From: Gammaproteobacteria bacterium HGW-Gammaproteobacteria-11
GTDB lineage: Bacteria > Pseudomonadota > Gammaproteobacteria > Pseudomonadales > Pseudomonadaceae
Assembly (NCBI GenBank): GCA_002840055.1
Contig: PGZJ01000008.1
Location: 83,835-147,834, forward strand
Direction: 5' to 3'
Length of the DNA stretch: 64,000 nt
Below, in pieces: positions 18,836 to 27,459 of the stretch; position 1 is the stretch's first letter; each line of letters begins with the position of its first letter. The translations under genes and the position numbers were made by a program. The notes beneath the pieces were generated by a model. That model was not told the DNA's origin. It did no database searches and saw only the letters and a program-made list of their open reading frames with translations.

Positions 18836-19879
18836 TCAAAGTCCCTCGAAAAAGCCGGCGACGCGGGCCGGATCGAGTTGATCAATCTGCGCCGGATTCC
18901 AGCGCGGCTGCTTGTCCTTGTCGACCAGCAGGGCGCGAACACCCTCGACGATGTCGCCTTCGGCAAACCACTGGCGATCCAGATGCAGTTCCATGGCAAA
19001 GCACTCGGACAGGGTGCTCTGACGACCGCGGCGCAGCAGTTCAAGGGTCACGGCCAGGGCCAATGGCGACCGTTTCTGCAGCAGCGCCAGGGTGCTGGCA
19101 GCCCAGTCGCGGTAGGACGGATCGCTCTCCTCGCGTAGAGACTGACAGATCTCGGCCAGTGTCCTGTGCTGGAAATGCTGATCAATCACTCCTTGCAGGG
19201 CCTTCAGCTCGCCACTGGGCAGGGCCTTGGCCGGCATGTCGCGCAGCACCTGTTCGAGGGACTGTTGGTCCCAGTCGAGGTTGTCCAATTGCTGATCCAG
19301 AAGCACGATCTGCTCACTGGGCAGGCAGTGATCGGCCAGACCGGCATACAGGGCGTCGGCGCTGGTCAGGTGGTTGCCGGTCAGGCCCAGATAGGTGCCC
19401 AGTTCACCGGGCAGACGCGGCAGAAAGTAGCTGCCGCCGACATCGGGAAAATAACCAATGCCGGTTTCCGGCATGCCCAGGCGTGAACGTTCGGTGATGA
19501 TGCGCAGCTTGGCGGCCTGGGCCAGCCCCATGCCGCCACCCAGTACAAAGCCGTCCATCAGCGCGACCACGGGTTTGGGGTAGGTGTGCAGGTACTGATC
19601 GAGGGCATATTCCTCGGTAAAGAAGGCCATCACGCTGGCGCTGTCACCGGCCAGATGCAGGTCATACAAGGTGCGAATATCGCCCCCGGCGCAGAAGGCC
19701 CGTTCGCCGGCACCGCGCAGGATCACGGCGCGCACCTGATCGTCATTGGCCCATTGATCAAGCTGTTGTTGCAGCTGGCGGATCATGTCGATATTCAGGG
19801 CATTCAGGCCAGCCGGTCGGTTCAGTATCAGATGGCCAATGTGGTTGCGTACGTCAACGATGATGCTGGGGTCGGTCAT
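18836..19879 (-). CDS. 3-hydroxyisobutyryl-CoA hydrolase (crotonase family)
   Basis: 347 residues, longer than simple enoyl-CoA hydratases because of the C-terminal extension seen in HIBYL-CoA hydrolases. Motifs: 'LILNRPAGLNALNIDMI', 'AFCAGGDIRTLYDL', 'MDGFVLGGGMGLAQAAKLRI' and 'GMPETGIGYFPDVGGSYFLPRLPG', with the Glu and Asp used by the hydrolases. It should cleave 3-hydroxyisobutyryl-CoA in valine degradation. The start overlaps the mmsB stop by 4 nt and the stop abuts the acyl-CoA dehydrogenase start. A paralogous hydratase role cannot be excluded, but the extended length favours the hydrolase. Confidence 0.87.
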   Translation of the reverse strand: MTDPSIIVDVRNHIGHLILNRPAGLNALNIDMIRQLQQQLDQWANDDQVRAVILRGAGERAFCAGGDIRTLYDLHLAGDSASVMAFFTEEYALDQYLHTYPKPVVALMDGFVLGGGMGLAQAAKLRIITERSRLGMPETGIGYFPDVGGSYFLPRLPGELGTYLGLTGNHLTSADALYAGLADHCLPSEQIVLLDQQLDNLDWDQQSLEQVLRDMPAKALPSGELKALQGVIDQHFQHRTLAEICQSLREESDPSYRDWAASTLALLQKRSPLALAVTLELLRRGRQSTLSECFAMELHLDRQWFAEGDIVEGVRALLVDKDKQPRWNPAQIDQLDPARVAGFFEGL

Positions 19880-20769
19880 TCAATCTCTCCATTGCAGAGT
19901 TTGATGATGGCAGAAAAGTCCAGGTGACCGTTACCCTGACGGCTGAAGGTTTGATACAGCTGCTGTGCCAGCGCGCCCATGGGCACGGGTTGTCCGGCCT
20001 GTTGTGCAGCGGTTGTCGCCAGCCCCAGATCCTTGAGCATCAGATTGCTGCCAAACCCGCCGCTGTAACCGCGTGCGGCCGGTACGCCCTCCATCACGCC
20101 GGGGTAGGGGTTGTAGGTGTCCGAGCTCCAGCAGCGGCCGCTGGAACTGTTGAGGACGCCGGCCAGGACCTTGGCATCCATGCCCAGCGAGACACCCAGG
20201 TTCATGGCCTCGGCGGTGCCGATCATGCTGATGGCCAGCAGCATGTTGTTGGCGACCTTGGCCACCTGACCATTGCCACTGGGGCCGCAGTGCACGATGT
20301 TCCGGCCCATGGCCTGGAGTACCGGCAGGGCGGCATCGAAATCTGCTGCCGCGCCGCCGACCATAAAGGTCAGGGTACCGGCTGCCGCGCCGCCGGTGCC
20401 GCCGGAGACCGGTGCATCCAGCATGCGGTTACCCTGCGTGAGCGCCAGGGCAGAGACCTCGCGTGCGCTCATGGGATCGATGGTCGAGCTGTCGATCAGC
20501 AATACACCGGGGGCGACATGGGCAAGCAGCCCGGCATCTCCCAGATAGACGCCTTTGACGTGCTGGGCCGCCGGCAACATGCTGATGATCACCTCGGGCG
20601 TACGCCTGGCCAGTTCGGCAACACTCGCAGCGCTGCGTGCTCCGGCCTCAACCAGTGCCGCAACAGAAGATGCAGACAGATCAAAGACACTCAGTTGATG
20701 CCCCGCCTTGAGCAGGTTCAGGGCCATGGGCGCGCCCATGTTGCCGAGTCCGATAAAACCGATATGCAT
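19876..20769 (-). CDS. mmsB: 3-hydroxyisobutyrate dehydrogenase
   Basis: 297 residues. N-terminal NAD-binding 'IGFIGLGNMGAPMALNLLKAGH' region (3-24), substrate-binding 'DAPVSGGTGGAAAGTL' (~118-133), and 'GNGQVAKVANNMLLA' with catalytic Lys near 171. It oxidises 3-hydroxyisobutyrate to methylmalonate semialdehyde. It is the first gene of a four-gene minus-strand operon. The methylmalonate-semialdehyde dehydrogenase gene mmsA, which usually accompanies mmsB, is not in this window. No promoter could be assigned confidently in the 272-bp gap upstream. Confidence 0.9.
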   Translation of the reverse strand: MHIGFIGLGNMGAPMALNLLKAGHQLSVFDLSASSVAALVEAGARSAASVAELARRTPEVIISMLPAAQHVKGVYLGDAGLLAHVAPGVLLIDSSTIDPMSAREVSALALTQGNRMLDAPVSGGTGGAAAGTLTFMVGGAAADFDAALPVLQAMGRNIVHCGPSGNGQVAKVANNMLLAISMIGTAEAMNLGVSLGMDAKVLAGVLNSSSGRCWSSDTYNPYPGVMEGVPAARGYSGGFGSNLMLKDLGLATTAAQQAGQPVPMGALAQQLYQTFSRQGNGHLDFSAIIKLCNGEIE

Positions 20770-21041
20770 GGCGCGGTTCTCCTGTAATTCTTGTTTTCCG
20801 ATGCGTGCCCCAGCATACAGTCAAACTGCGCTGCACACAGATGGCGTGCAGGCCAGAACAGGGTCAATAAGTGCCAGCTGTGCTCTTGTGGTTGGCATTT
20901 TTCAGCGTGTCACACGGCAGCTTGCAGAACTGCATCGCAGTTCAGGGATTACGCGCTTGACCCTGGAGGCCTGCTGCGTAAGTCTCCCCGACCAATCTGC
21001 GGGTTGCCGGAAAGCCACCCTGACTTTTCAAGGAAGAACAT

Positions 21042-21374
21042 ATGATCAAGAAGACAGTGGCAGGCATTCTGCTGGCCGCACTAATCAGCACAGGCATCAC
21101 CGGTTGTTCGAGTATCGGGGTGCGCACGGGTGATAGATCGCAGCTCGGCAAACCCTACGCGGGCGTGCCTTACGCGTTGAAGGGGAATGGTGATTGCATC
21201 CTGGTTTTCATGGTGTACGGCACACCCTTGACCTTGCCATTTACGCTGACGTACGCGGCGATCGACATCACCTCTACCCTGGTTGCCGATACGCTGCTGT
21301 TGCCAGTTGACCTGGCCATGGACGAGCCAGAGCACTCACGTTCAAATAGCCGCTGCAACGTGTTTACCCGTTGA
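21042..21374 (+). CDS. YceK/YidQ family lipoprotein
   Basis: 110 residues. Lipoprotein signal with lipobox 'TGITGC' and Cys22, then a conserved-looking 'PYAGVPYALKGNGDC...PFTLTYAAIDITSTLVADTLLLPVDLAMD', typical of YceK/YidQ (DUF1375) proteins. A good ribosome site (AAGGAAGAACAT) precedes ATG 21042. It stands alone between mmsB (divergent) and the PepSY gene (convergent). Function of the family is unknown. Confidence 0.85.
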   Translation: MIKKTVAGILLAALISTGITGCSSIGVRTGDRSQLGKPYAGVPYALKGNGDCILVFMVYGTPLTLPFTLTYAAIDITSTLVADTLLLPVDLAMDEPEHSRSNSRCNVFTR

Positions 21375-21407
21375 AAAGGCGCTGAGCGGGCTTATGCCGC
21401 TCAGCGC
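21374..21407 (-). terminator. Terminator between YceK and PepSY genes
   Basis: A perfect 11-bp stem (21379-21389 with 21397-21407) and 7-nt loop. On the minus strand it is followed by CCTTTTC, so it best serves the PepSY operon arriving from the right. It may also stop yceK transcripts. Confidence 0.7.
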
Positions 21408-21418
21408 ACCTGACTGCC

Positions 21419-22897
21419 TCAATCGGCAGCATGCTCTGACTCTGGTTGCAGTGTGGCTACCCGGCGCACAGCGGGACGAAATGCCAGGTAAATGCCAAAC
21501 ACCGCCAGCACTATGTGTAGAAAAGCTGCCAGGCCAACCACACTGTGTTTGACGTTGTTACCCCATACCGACAAAAAGTCCCACTTGTGCAGATAGCCGA
21601 AAATCCAGCCCTCGAAGCGGTCGGCATCATCAACCCGCGCGGCCAGGGCACCATCCAGCGGGTCGATGAACAGGGCGGTGTTGGCCGTATCCGGGTAGAG
21701 ACCCTTGAACACCGGCAAGCGCTTGAAGACAAAACCATAGTCATGGTCAAAGCGCTGTTGAATAACCGGGCTGCTGCCTTGAGCCAGGCCCAGTTGTGCG
21801 GCGTAAAAGTCCAGACGTTCGCGGGCATAGCGCAGTGGCGTGTCATCGGCCATGGGTTGTCCGCTGGCGCTCAGGTAATGCAGGCTGTTCATCATGCCGA
21901 ACTGATTGCCTTGCACGCGCCAGACCGGCTCGTCATCCAGCATGATCAGGCTGAGCTGATGCAGGCTTTCACCGGCCAGCAGCCAGTCAGGATTGGGTGC
22001 AGAGGCCAGGTCGCTGACGGAAAATTCAGCCACGAAGTCAGCCGGATAAGGTGTTGCGCGCTCCTTGTGCAGCAGATGCAGAGCGCCGCTGCTGGCAAAG
22101 CTCAGGGTCGCGAGTGCCAGCCCCAATCCGGCCCAACCATGCACACGGCGCAGCGTGCCGGGATGCCGCTTACGCGCCACAAACAGGCCCAGCCCCATCA
22201 GGGTGGCGGCCAGTATCGAGGCCAGCAGTAACAGCATCAGTAGCGGCCGCAGGGGTCCGGCTGCTTCCAGCCAGCCAAAGCGGTGCAGGGTCATGAAAAA
22301 CCCACTGAACCAGGCCTTGCGCTGATCTACCAGCGTGCCAAGCCGGTCATGGTAGGGATCCAGATACAGGCGCAGTTGGTTGTCGCGCTGGGTATCAACA
22401 CGGGCGACCGGCAGCAGGCGATTGATGAAGGCGTATTCGTTGCTGAACTGCGTCTGCAGGCCGGCAAAGCGCAGCCTCTCGTCGGTCCCCAGATAATGCC
22501 GCGCCAGCGCTTCGGTGTGGGCCGCCAGCAAATCGACTTCATGGCCTGAGCGCGCATGCCAGTAGCGTGGATGGCTGTCGCCATCGACACGTGCCTGGTA
22601 GTAGGGCTCACCGGCCAGTTGCATCAGGCGCAGGCCGTTAACCCGCTCAATCCCCGATCCTGCCAGTACGCTGGCAGGGGCGAGCAGGTTATCCATTGGC
22701 AACGCCAGTTGTGGCGGTGTCATGGCGGCCGGACGCGGCTGCAGAAAGCTCATCAACGGATGCAGCATGCCGCTGCTGGCCCAGCTGAAAATCCCCAGAC
22801 AGGCCAGCAGGGCCAGGCGGCGATGCCAGGGCATCAGCCGCATCAGCCGCTGGCGCCAGGTTGAGCTGCGAGTACTTGTGACAGCCGCCTTGCTCAT
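21419..22897 (-). CDS. PepSY-domain integral membrane protein
   Basis: About 492 residues from ATG 22897, which overlaps the TonB receptor stop by 4 nt (ATGA); an in-frame GTG at 22906 is also possible. Layout: N-terminal helix (~25-50), PepSY-like periplasmic domain, helix pair near 215-245 ('LLMLLLLASILAATLMGLGLFVARKRHPG'), 'VHGWAGLGLALATLSFASSGALHLLH' helix, a second PepSY-like domain and a last helix near 460. Family knowledge: PepSY-TM proteins accompany TonB receptors for metals or siderophores and may act as membrane reductases. The operon supports a role in metal uptake. Confidence 0.83.
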   Translation of the reverse strand: MSKAAVTSTRSSTWRQRLMRLMPWHRRLALLACLGIFSWASSGMLHPLMSFLQPRPAAMTPPQLALPMDNLLAPASVLAGSGIERVNGLRLMQLAGEPYYQARVDGDSHPRYWHARSGHEVDLLAAHTEALARHYLGTDERLRFAGLQTQFSNEYAFINRLLPVARVDTQRDNQLRLYLDPYHDRLGTLVDQRKAWFSGFFMTLHRFGWLEAAGPLRPLLMLLLLASILAATLMGLGLFVARKRHPGTLRRVHGWAGLGLALATLSFASSGALHLLHKERATPYPADFVAEFSVSDLASAPNPDWLLAGESLHQLSLIMLDDEPVWRVQGNQFGMMNSLHYLSASGQPMADDTPLRYARERLDFYAAQLGLAQGSSPVIQQRFDHDYGFVFKRLPVFKGLYPDTANTALFIDPLDGALAARVDDADRFEGWIFGYLHKWDFLSVWGNNVKHSVVGLAAFLHIVLAVFGIYLAFRPAVRRVATLQPESEHAAD

Positions 22898-24951
22898 AGA
22901 CGCCACTCCAGGCCGGCAAACAGACCGCGTCCGTCACCGGGCAGGAACTGCGCGCTGTCTGCACCCAGGGCATCGGCGATCACGCCGGTGGTGGCAATAT
23001 AGCTGCGGTCTGACAGGTTGCGGCCCTCGACAAAAAAGCCGAGCCCTTGCGTCGGGCGAAAGCCGGCCTTCAGACCCCATATGGCATAGCCCTCGGCAAA
23101 CAGACTGGCGGCATGGTCAACAGCATATTGGCTGGGGACCCACTCAACTGTGGGTCCGGCATACCAGCCAGCGTCCTGCCACAGGGCTTCGCCCTTGAGA
23201 AAATGCCGTGGTACGCCCGCCAGCCGGTTGTTGCCGTAGACCGGATCATCCTCAAAGCGAAAGTCGTTGAGCAGATATTGTCCGCGCAATACCACTTGGC
23301 CAAGGGTGTAGGCACCGCCTAGCTCGATCCCCTGATGCAGGGTTTTATCGGCATTGATCGTGCCCTGCGGTTGACCGCTGGCATCGTTGAGGGCCAGCAA
23401 TTCATCGCGGATCTGGCTGCGGTAAACCGCCAGATCCAGCTCCATATTGCCGCGACTCAGGCGCATGCCGATTTCCAGCGTGGTGGCGCGCTGGGCGTCA
23501 TTGGCGCTGATCACCTGGCCGCCGGTCAGCTCGCTGAAGGTCGGTGGTTCCATGCTCTGGCTGATATTGCCGAACAGCTGGATGTCATCGGTCAGATCAT
23601 GTCGCAGACCGAGCCGGCCCAGTTCACCCCGGTAGGTTTTGCTGAAGGACTCATCCTGCGGAACGCAGACCGCCGTGACAAAGGCATTGCAGCGCAGGCG
23701 GTCATTGACATCCCGCTCCTGACGCAGCGCAGCCAGCCCGGCAAACAGGGCCCAGCGTTCGGCGACGGGCACTTCCAGTTCGGCAAAGGCATTCAGATTG
23801 CTGGCGGACTGACGCAGGTGATTGACCTGTTGGCCCTTTTGCCCGCTCTGGTTGACAAAGCGTTGATCGGTATTGCGTCCTTCCAGTGCTTCTACGCCCA
23901 TACTCCAGCGCCAGCCAGCGTCGTTGGCCCAGCGGTGGGTCAGGCGCAGGCCCATGTCTTCGCTATCGACATCGAGTACCTGGAATATCGGATGAAACAG
24001 GGATTTCTCGCTGTAGAAACTGCTTAGCTCAAGACTGTGCGCCGCATTGATCTGAAGCACGCTGATGTTACCCAGCCGATTCAGGATAAAGTCGCGGCGG
24101 TTGTCGTTGGTCACGCTGCCGGGATTTGCCTGGCGTGGATCGTCTCTTAACTGCGCCTTGGTCAAGTTGCCCGGCAGGGCCGAGTCGGTATCGACATGGG
24201 TCAGGTAAAACCGGGTGGCAATGCGGTCAGTGAGATGCCCACCCAGATTGGCGAACAGGCGCTGGTTGTCCTGCTGGGCATGCTGGCGATAGCCGTCCTG
24301 TTCGGAATGCGACAGGCTGACAAAACCGTCCCAGTTGCCAAGGTCCTGGGCCAAGGCCGCATGCAGGCGTCGATAACCAAAACTGCCACCCTCCAGGCGC
24401 AGATCGGCTGGTCTGGCGGTCTTGCCAGTCGGGGTAATGAAGTTGACCGCGCCACCCAGGTTGGTCGCGCCATAGCGCCAGGCATTGGCGCCGCGTAGCA
24501 CCTGAACATGGTCCGCTGCCAGCGGTTCGATACTTTGAAAGTCAAAGCTGCCGTCGGCCAGGTTGACCGGTGCGCCATCCTGCATCAGCAACAGACCGCG
24601 ACCGTGAAAGGTGCGCTGCAGGCCTGAGCCGCGAATGGAAATGCGCGCCTCCTCGGCACCGAAGCGGGGCTGGACAAAGACGCCGGTCGCCAGTCCCAGA
24701 GCATCCTGCAGGGTGCTGCTACGGCCGGTTTTGTAGGTCTCGGCATCTACCACCGTGGCGCCACCAGGGATGCGCGCAAAGCTCTCGCGCGTGTCCAGCA
24801 GGCTGGGTGCGGTTGGGTCGGCTTGACGCGTTGCCGTGACGGTTTGGTCAGGCAGCGTGATCTGTTCGGTCACTGGCTGAGCCTGAACTGTGCCAACGAG
24901 TGCAGTAAATATGGACAGAGCCAGCAGGCTCGGTTGGTTAAGATAGCGCAT
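22894..24951 (-). CDS. TonB-dependent outer-membrane receptor
   Basis: About 685 residues from ATG 24951 (AAGGGAATAATT precedes it). Signal peptide to ~'VQA' (24), TonB box-like 'DQTVTVTATR'-type segment, plug domain with 'RISIRGSGLQRTFHGRGLLLMQDGAPVNLADGSFDFQSI' and 'VQVLRGANAWRYGATNLGGAVNFIT', then a 22-strand-type barrel ending 'FLPGDGRGLFAGLEWRL'. The ligand is uncertain. The company of DUF2946 and PepSY-TM genes suggests a metal (copper or iron chelate). The plug resembles FecA-like receptors more than vitamin B12 receptors, and no cobalamin riboswitch is visible upstream. Confidence 0.87.
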   Translation of the reverse strand: MRYLNQPSLLALSIFTALVGTVQAQPVTEQITLPDQTVTATRQADPTAPSLLDTRESFARIPGGATVVDAETYKTGRSSTLQDALGLATGVFVQPRFGAEEARISIRGSGLQRTFHGRGLLLMQDGAPVNLADGSFDFQSIEPLAADHVQVLRGANAWRYGATNLGGAVNFITPTGKTARPADLRLEGGSFGYRRLHAALAQDLGNWDGFVSLSHSEQDGYRQHAQQDNQRLFANLGGHLTDRIATRFYLTHVDTDSALPGNLTKAQLRDDPRQANPGSVTNDNRRDFILNRLGNISVLQINAAHSLELSSFYSEKSLFHPIFQVLDVDSEDMGLRLTHRWANDAGWRWSMGVEALEGRNTDQRFVNQSGQKGQQVNHLRQSASNLNAFAELEVPVAERWALFAGLAALRQERDVNDRLRCNAFVTAVCVPQDESFSKTYRGELGRLGLRHDLTDDIQLFGNISQSMEPPTFSELTGGQVISANDAQRATTLEIGMRLSRGNMELDLAVYRSQIRDELLALNDASGQPQGTINADKTLHQGIELGGAYTLGQVVLRGQYLLNDFRFEDDPVYGNNRLAGVPRHFLKGEALWQDAGWYAGPTVEWVPSQYAVDHAASLFAEGYAIWGLKAGFRPTQGLGFFVEGRNLSDRSYIATTGVIADALGADSAQFLPGDGRGLFAGLEWRL

Positions 24952-24971
24952 AATTATTCCCTTGATCGCCT

Positions 24972-25002
24972 GCAACGGCCGGTGCACAGGCCCGGCCGTT
25001 GC
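24972..25002 (-). promoter_or_regulatory. Strong hairpin in leader of TonB receptor gene
   Basis: A perfect 11-bp inverted repeat (24972-24982 with 24992-25002, loop 9 nt) lies 20 bp before the receptor start codon. It has no T-run, so it is not a plain terminator. It may be an mRNA control or partial attenuation element between the DUF2946 and receptor genes. Confidence 0.5.
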
Positions 25003-25010
25003 GGCGCAAA

Positions 25011-25024
25011 TTCAATTAATTGAA
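25011..25024. promoter_or_regulatory. 14-bp perfect AT-rich palindrome (possible operator)
   Basis: TTCAATTAATTGAA is a perfect palindrome just upstream of the hairpin and the TonB receptor gene. It could be a repressor site for a metal-responsive regulator. It does not match the Fur 19-bp consensus well. Confidence 0.35.
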
Positions 25025-25067
25025 GGTGCAGTGCGTGCGCGAGATCAGCTCACGCAACGCCAGTGGA

Positions 25068-25454
25068 TCAGGCGAAAAAGGGCGGTGCGCGGGGATTGGC
25101 GGGTAGCCAGGGGAGTCGGCGGGGCTTGGCAACGATCAGTGATCTGAAAACGACCTGATCACGCCGTAACGGCAACCAGCCCAGCAAGCCAAAGAAGGCG
25201 GCCAGGGCCAGGGCAACAAAGGATGAAACAAGCGAGCAATCAAAACTGGCACTGGCACTTGGGGCCGTGAGTTCAGATGCCAGGTCAATGCTGGAAAAGG
25301 CGGGGCCATCAATAGAACAAAAGGCAACATTGACGCCATTGAGCTGCATGCCGGACATCTGGCCATGGCCCATGCTGCAATGGAATGCACTCAGCATGAC
25401 GCAGAAATACAGCATCAGGGCAAGGTGAGCGCGTCGTGATCTTGTTATTGGCAT
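25068..25454 (-). CDS. DUF2946-like small membrane/periplasmic protein
   Basis: 128 residues. An N-terminal hydrophobic segment ('LALMLYFCVMLSAFHCSMGHG') is followed by a Met/His/Cys-containing stretch ('HCSMGHGQMSGMQ'), a second hydrophobic segment (~85-105) and the C-terminal 'PWLPANPRAPPFFA' typical of DUF2946 proteins. Family knowledge: these occur with copper-related TonB receptors and PepSY proteins in Pseudomonas. It is the first gene of the minus-strand group, 116 bp before the receptor start. Metal binding is an inference from composition and context. Confidence 0.65.
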   Translation of the reverse strand: MPITRSRRAHLALMLYFCVMLSAFHCSMGHGQMSGMQLNGVNVAFCSIDGPAFSSIDLASELTAPSASASFDCSLVSSFVALALAAFFGLLGWLPLRRDQVVFRSLIVAKPRRLPWLPANPRAPPFFA

Positions 25455-25550
25455 GGGCGGACTATATCAGCAGGGCTCATTGAGTGTGAACGGGTTTTAT
25501 TCTCCAGACTGCCAAGCCGAGTCAGCCGTTGCTGTTACCGATGCACTTGC

Positions 25551-26201
25551 TTAATAGGTTCCCGAGGTTTTGATGGCGCGATACTCCGGAAAGCGAGCGT
25601 AGTAACCCCTGTGCTGAGCCTCGGCAAAATGGGGCGTGACCAGAATGTGAACGTCATTCTTGCTTATCTGCATGGTTGCGCCGGGACCTGTCAGGGCTAT
25701 GGGTTGGCCCGAGAGTTCAGTTGGGCCTGAGCTGGGGTCGTCATGTCTGACTAGCCAGGTGTTGGCGTTGTACATGATGTTGTTGGACCAGAACGTGACT
25801 CTGACAAGATAGGCTGAGTGATCATTTACTCGAGGTATCTGAACAAGGATTTTGCCATCCGTCACGGCGGCATCGATGATGTCGAGGTGCCGTACCGGGT
25901 ATCGGGACGTGGGCACATCATTCATGTAGCCAATCTCGACGGCCAACTGTTCAATACGCTGCGGGTCTACCTGGCTGAGGTCAAACTCGACAGCGCCTTC
26001 CTGTCTTGATGCGGCAATCTGAGCTGTACTGATATTGAAGAACAGCTTCAGCCCGCCACCGTAGTAGTGGGCCTTCAGAACCCCGAAGTCGCCCGTGACG
26101 ACTCTTGGGCTGGCACAACCTTGTGCCAGCAAGACCATCAGCAGAAGTACCCACACCAACCTGTTTTGTCTCTGGAACACCTGTCCTGTCCTCCATAACA
26201 T
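25551..26201 (-). CDS. Lipoprotein of unknown function
   Basis: Up to 216 residues. A lipobox 'LLAQGC' follows a hydrophobic segment ('LVWVLLLMVLLAQGC'). The rest is a soluble domain ('VVTGDFGVLKAHYYGGGLKLFFNIS...') that I do not recognise. The start may be ATG 26201 or the GTG at 26180, which has GGAGGACAGGACAG just before it and gives a more usual lipoprotein signal length. It is transcribed alone; the AraC gene to the right is divergent. Confidence 0.65.
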   Translation of the reverse strand: MLWRTGQVFQRQNRLVWVLLLMVLLAQGCASPRVVTGDFGVLKAHYYGGGLKLFFNISTAQIAASRQEGAVEFDLSQVDPQRIEQLAVEIGYMNDVPTSRYPVRHLDIIDAAVTDGKILVQIPRVNDHSAYLVRVTFWSNNIMYNANTWLVRHDDPSSGPTELSGQPIALTGPGATMQISKNDVHILVTPHFAEAQHRGYYARFPEYRAIKTSGTY

Positions 26202-26233
26202 GGAAAAGTCTGCTCTACGCCAGAACTTTCATC

Positions 26234-26263
26234 GCAGCCAGCCTCTTCCGTCAGGCTGGCTGC
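26234..26263. repeat. Perfect 11-bp inverted repeat in divergent intergenic region
   Basis: The arms 26234-26244 and 26253-26263 (GCAGCCAGCCT and its complement, 8-nt loop) lie between the divergent lipoprotein and AraC-type genes. No T-run follows on either strand, so this may be an mRNA leader hairpin or operator rather than a terminator. Confidence 0.4.
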
Positions 26264-26439
26264 GCGCTACTTTAACTGAAATGCGCGGCAGTTTCAGGAG
26301 GGCGGCATTACGAATCGGGTATCTCTGAACTGCCATGTGATAATGCAGCCACTTTGCTCGGCAAAATGTCGATTGGCACCAATTGCACTTGTCAGCCAAG
26401 GTCCGAGGCATAGAATCATAAGCAAGGTCAGGACAGAAA

Positions 26440-27447
26440 ATGTCTCTTGCTGACCAGATCACACCGCTCACTTTTCCAGGCGAGGCAAGTCAGATGTCTC
26501 AGCACGTCGCCGCACTGACGGTATCACGCGATCATTTCGCGACCACGCTGAAAGCGCTTGGCAATACGCTGACCGCCAGGCATGGAGCTGTGTGTGCCCC
26601 GGTGCTGGATAAGCTGAAACACTATCGTAATCAGCCGCGTATTCCGCTGTTACTGCTGGATGACCTGATTGTTGAGCTGGAAGATGCGACGGGAGATCCG
26701 TGTCTGCTGAGCAAGGCGTTCGGCACCTTGAATTATCGGCCGAGTCTGTTGCGTAAAACCTATCTGGCCGGGGCCATGACCCGGCGCGAGGCCTTACATC
26801 TTCTGTGCCGCTACTTCCGCGTCAATTCCGAAGGCGTGGTTTTGACGCTGCACGCTCATGCCGATGGGTGGAGTCTGGATATCGCCAGTACAGGTAGTTA
26901 TGCCAGCGCTCAAAGTCAGCGTGACGGAATCGCGCTGGCCCTTGTACGTACTCTGGAAGGCCTGGGGATTACCGCAGTGCGTTCCGGCCAGCCCGGCGAA
27001 ACCTGCATTCAGCTGGTTGAACATGATCTGGACGCGCCCTTGGGTTGGGCTAGCTGTCCGGCTGAGCAGCTTGGTAAACGTGAGCGCTATCTGCTGCGTC
27101 AGGCTGATACGCCAGCATGGGGTGATGCGATAAAAACCCTGTTGCCGCTGTTGTACCGGCACGGCAGTGCCGAGATCGATCATTGTGCTGCTCTGCTGGC
27201 AACCAGTCGCCGAACCCTGCAGCGCAGCCTGGGGGAGGAGCAATTGACCTTTCGTGTTCTGGTTGAGCAGACCCGTAAAGAGTTGGCTGCTGTGTACCTG
27301 CGGCTCCCGTATCCGCTTGAGCAGGTCGCCTGCCTGCTTGGTTTTCAGCAATCGGCGCAGTTTTATCGCGTCTTTCGCCAATGGTTTGGGTGCTCGCCTG
27401 CCGAATACCGGCAACATCTGACCCAGCCTGTACACCCACCCCACTAG
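26440..27447 (+). CDS. AraC-family transcriptional regulator
   Basis: 335 residues from ATG 26440 (AGGACAGAAA precedes it). The N-terminal two-thirds match the Arabinose_bd-type sensor region of OruR/ArgR-like Pseudomonas regulators ('LNYRPSLLRKTYLAGAMTRREALHLLCRYFRV'). The C-terminal ~90 residues form a double helix-turn-helix ('SAEIDHCAALLATSRRTLQRSLGEEQLTFRVLVEQTRKELAAVYL' and 'PLEQVACLLGFQQSAQFYRVFRQWFGCSPAEYR'). It lies 12 bp before, and is probably co-transcribed with, the M20 amidohydrolase gene, which it may control. The inducer is unknown. Confidence 0.88.
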   Translation: MSLADQITPLTFPGEASQMSQHVAALTVSRDHFATTLKALGNTLTARHGAVCAPVLDKLKHYRNQPRIPLLLLDDLIVELEDATGDPCLLSKAFGTLNYRPSLLRKTYLAGAMTRREALHLLCRYFRVNSEGVVLTLHAHADGWSLDIASTGSYASAQSQRDGIALALVRTLEGLGITAVRSGQPGETCIQLVEHDLDAPLGWASCPAEQLGKRERYLLRQADTPAWGDAIKTLLPLLYRHGSAEIDHCAALLATSRRTLQRSLGEEQLTFRVLVEQTRKELAAVYLRLPYPLEQVACLLGFQQSAQFYRVFRQWFGCSPAEYRQHLTQPVHPPH

Positions 27448-27459
27448 CCAGAGATCACC

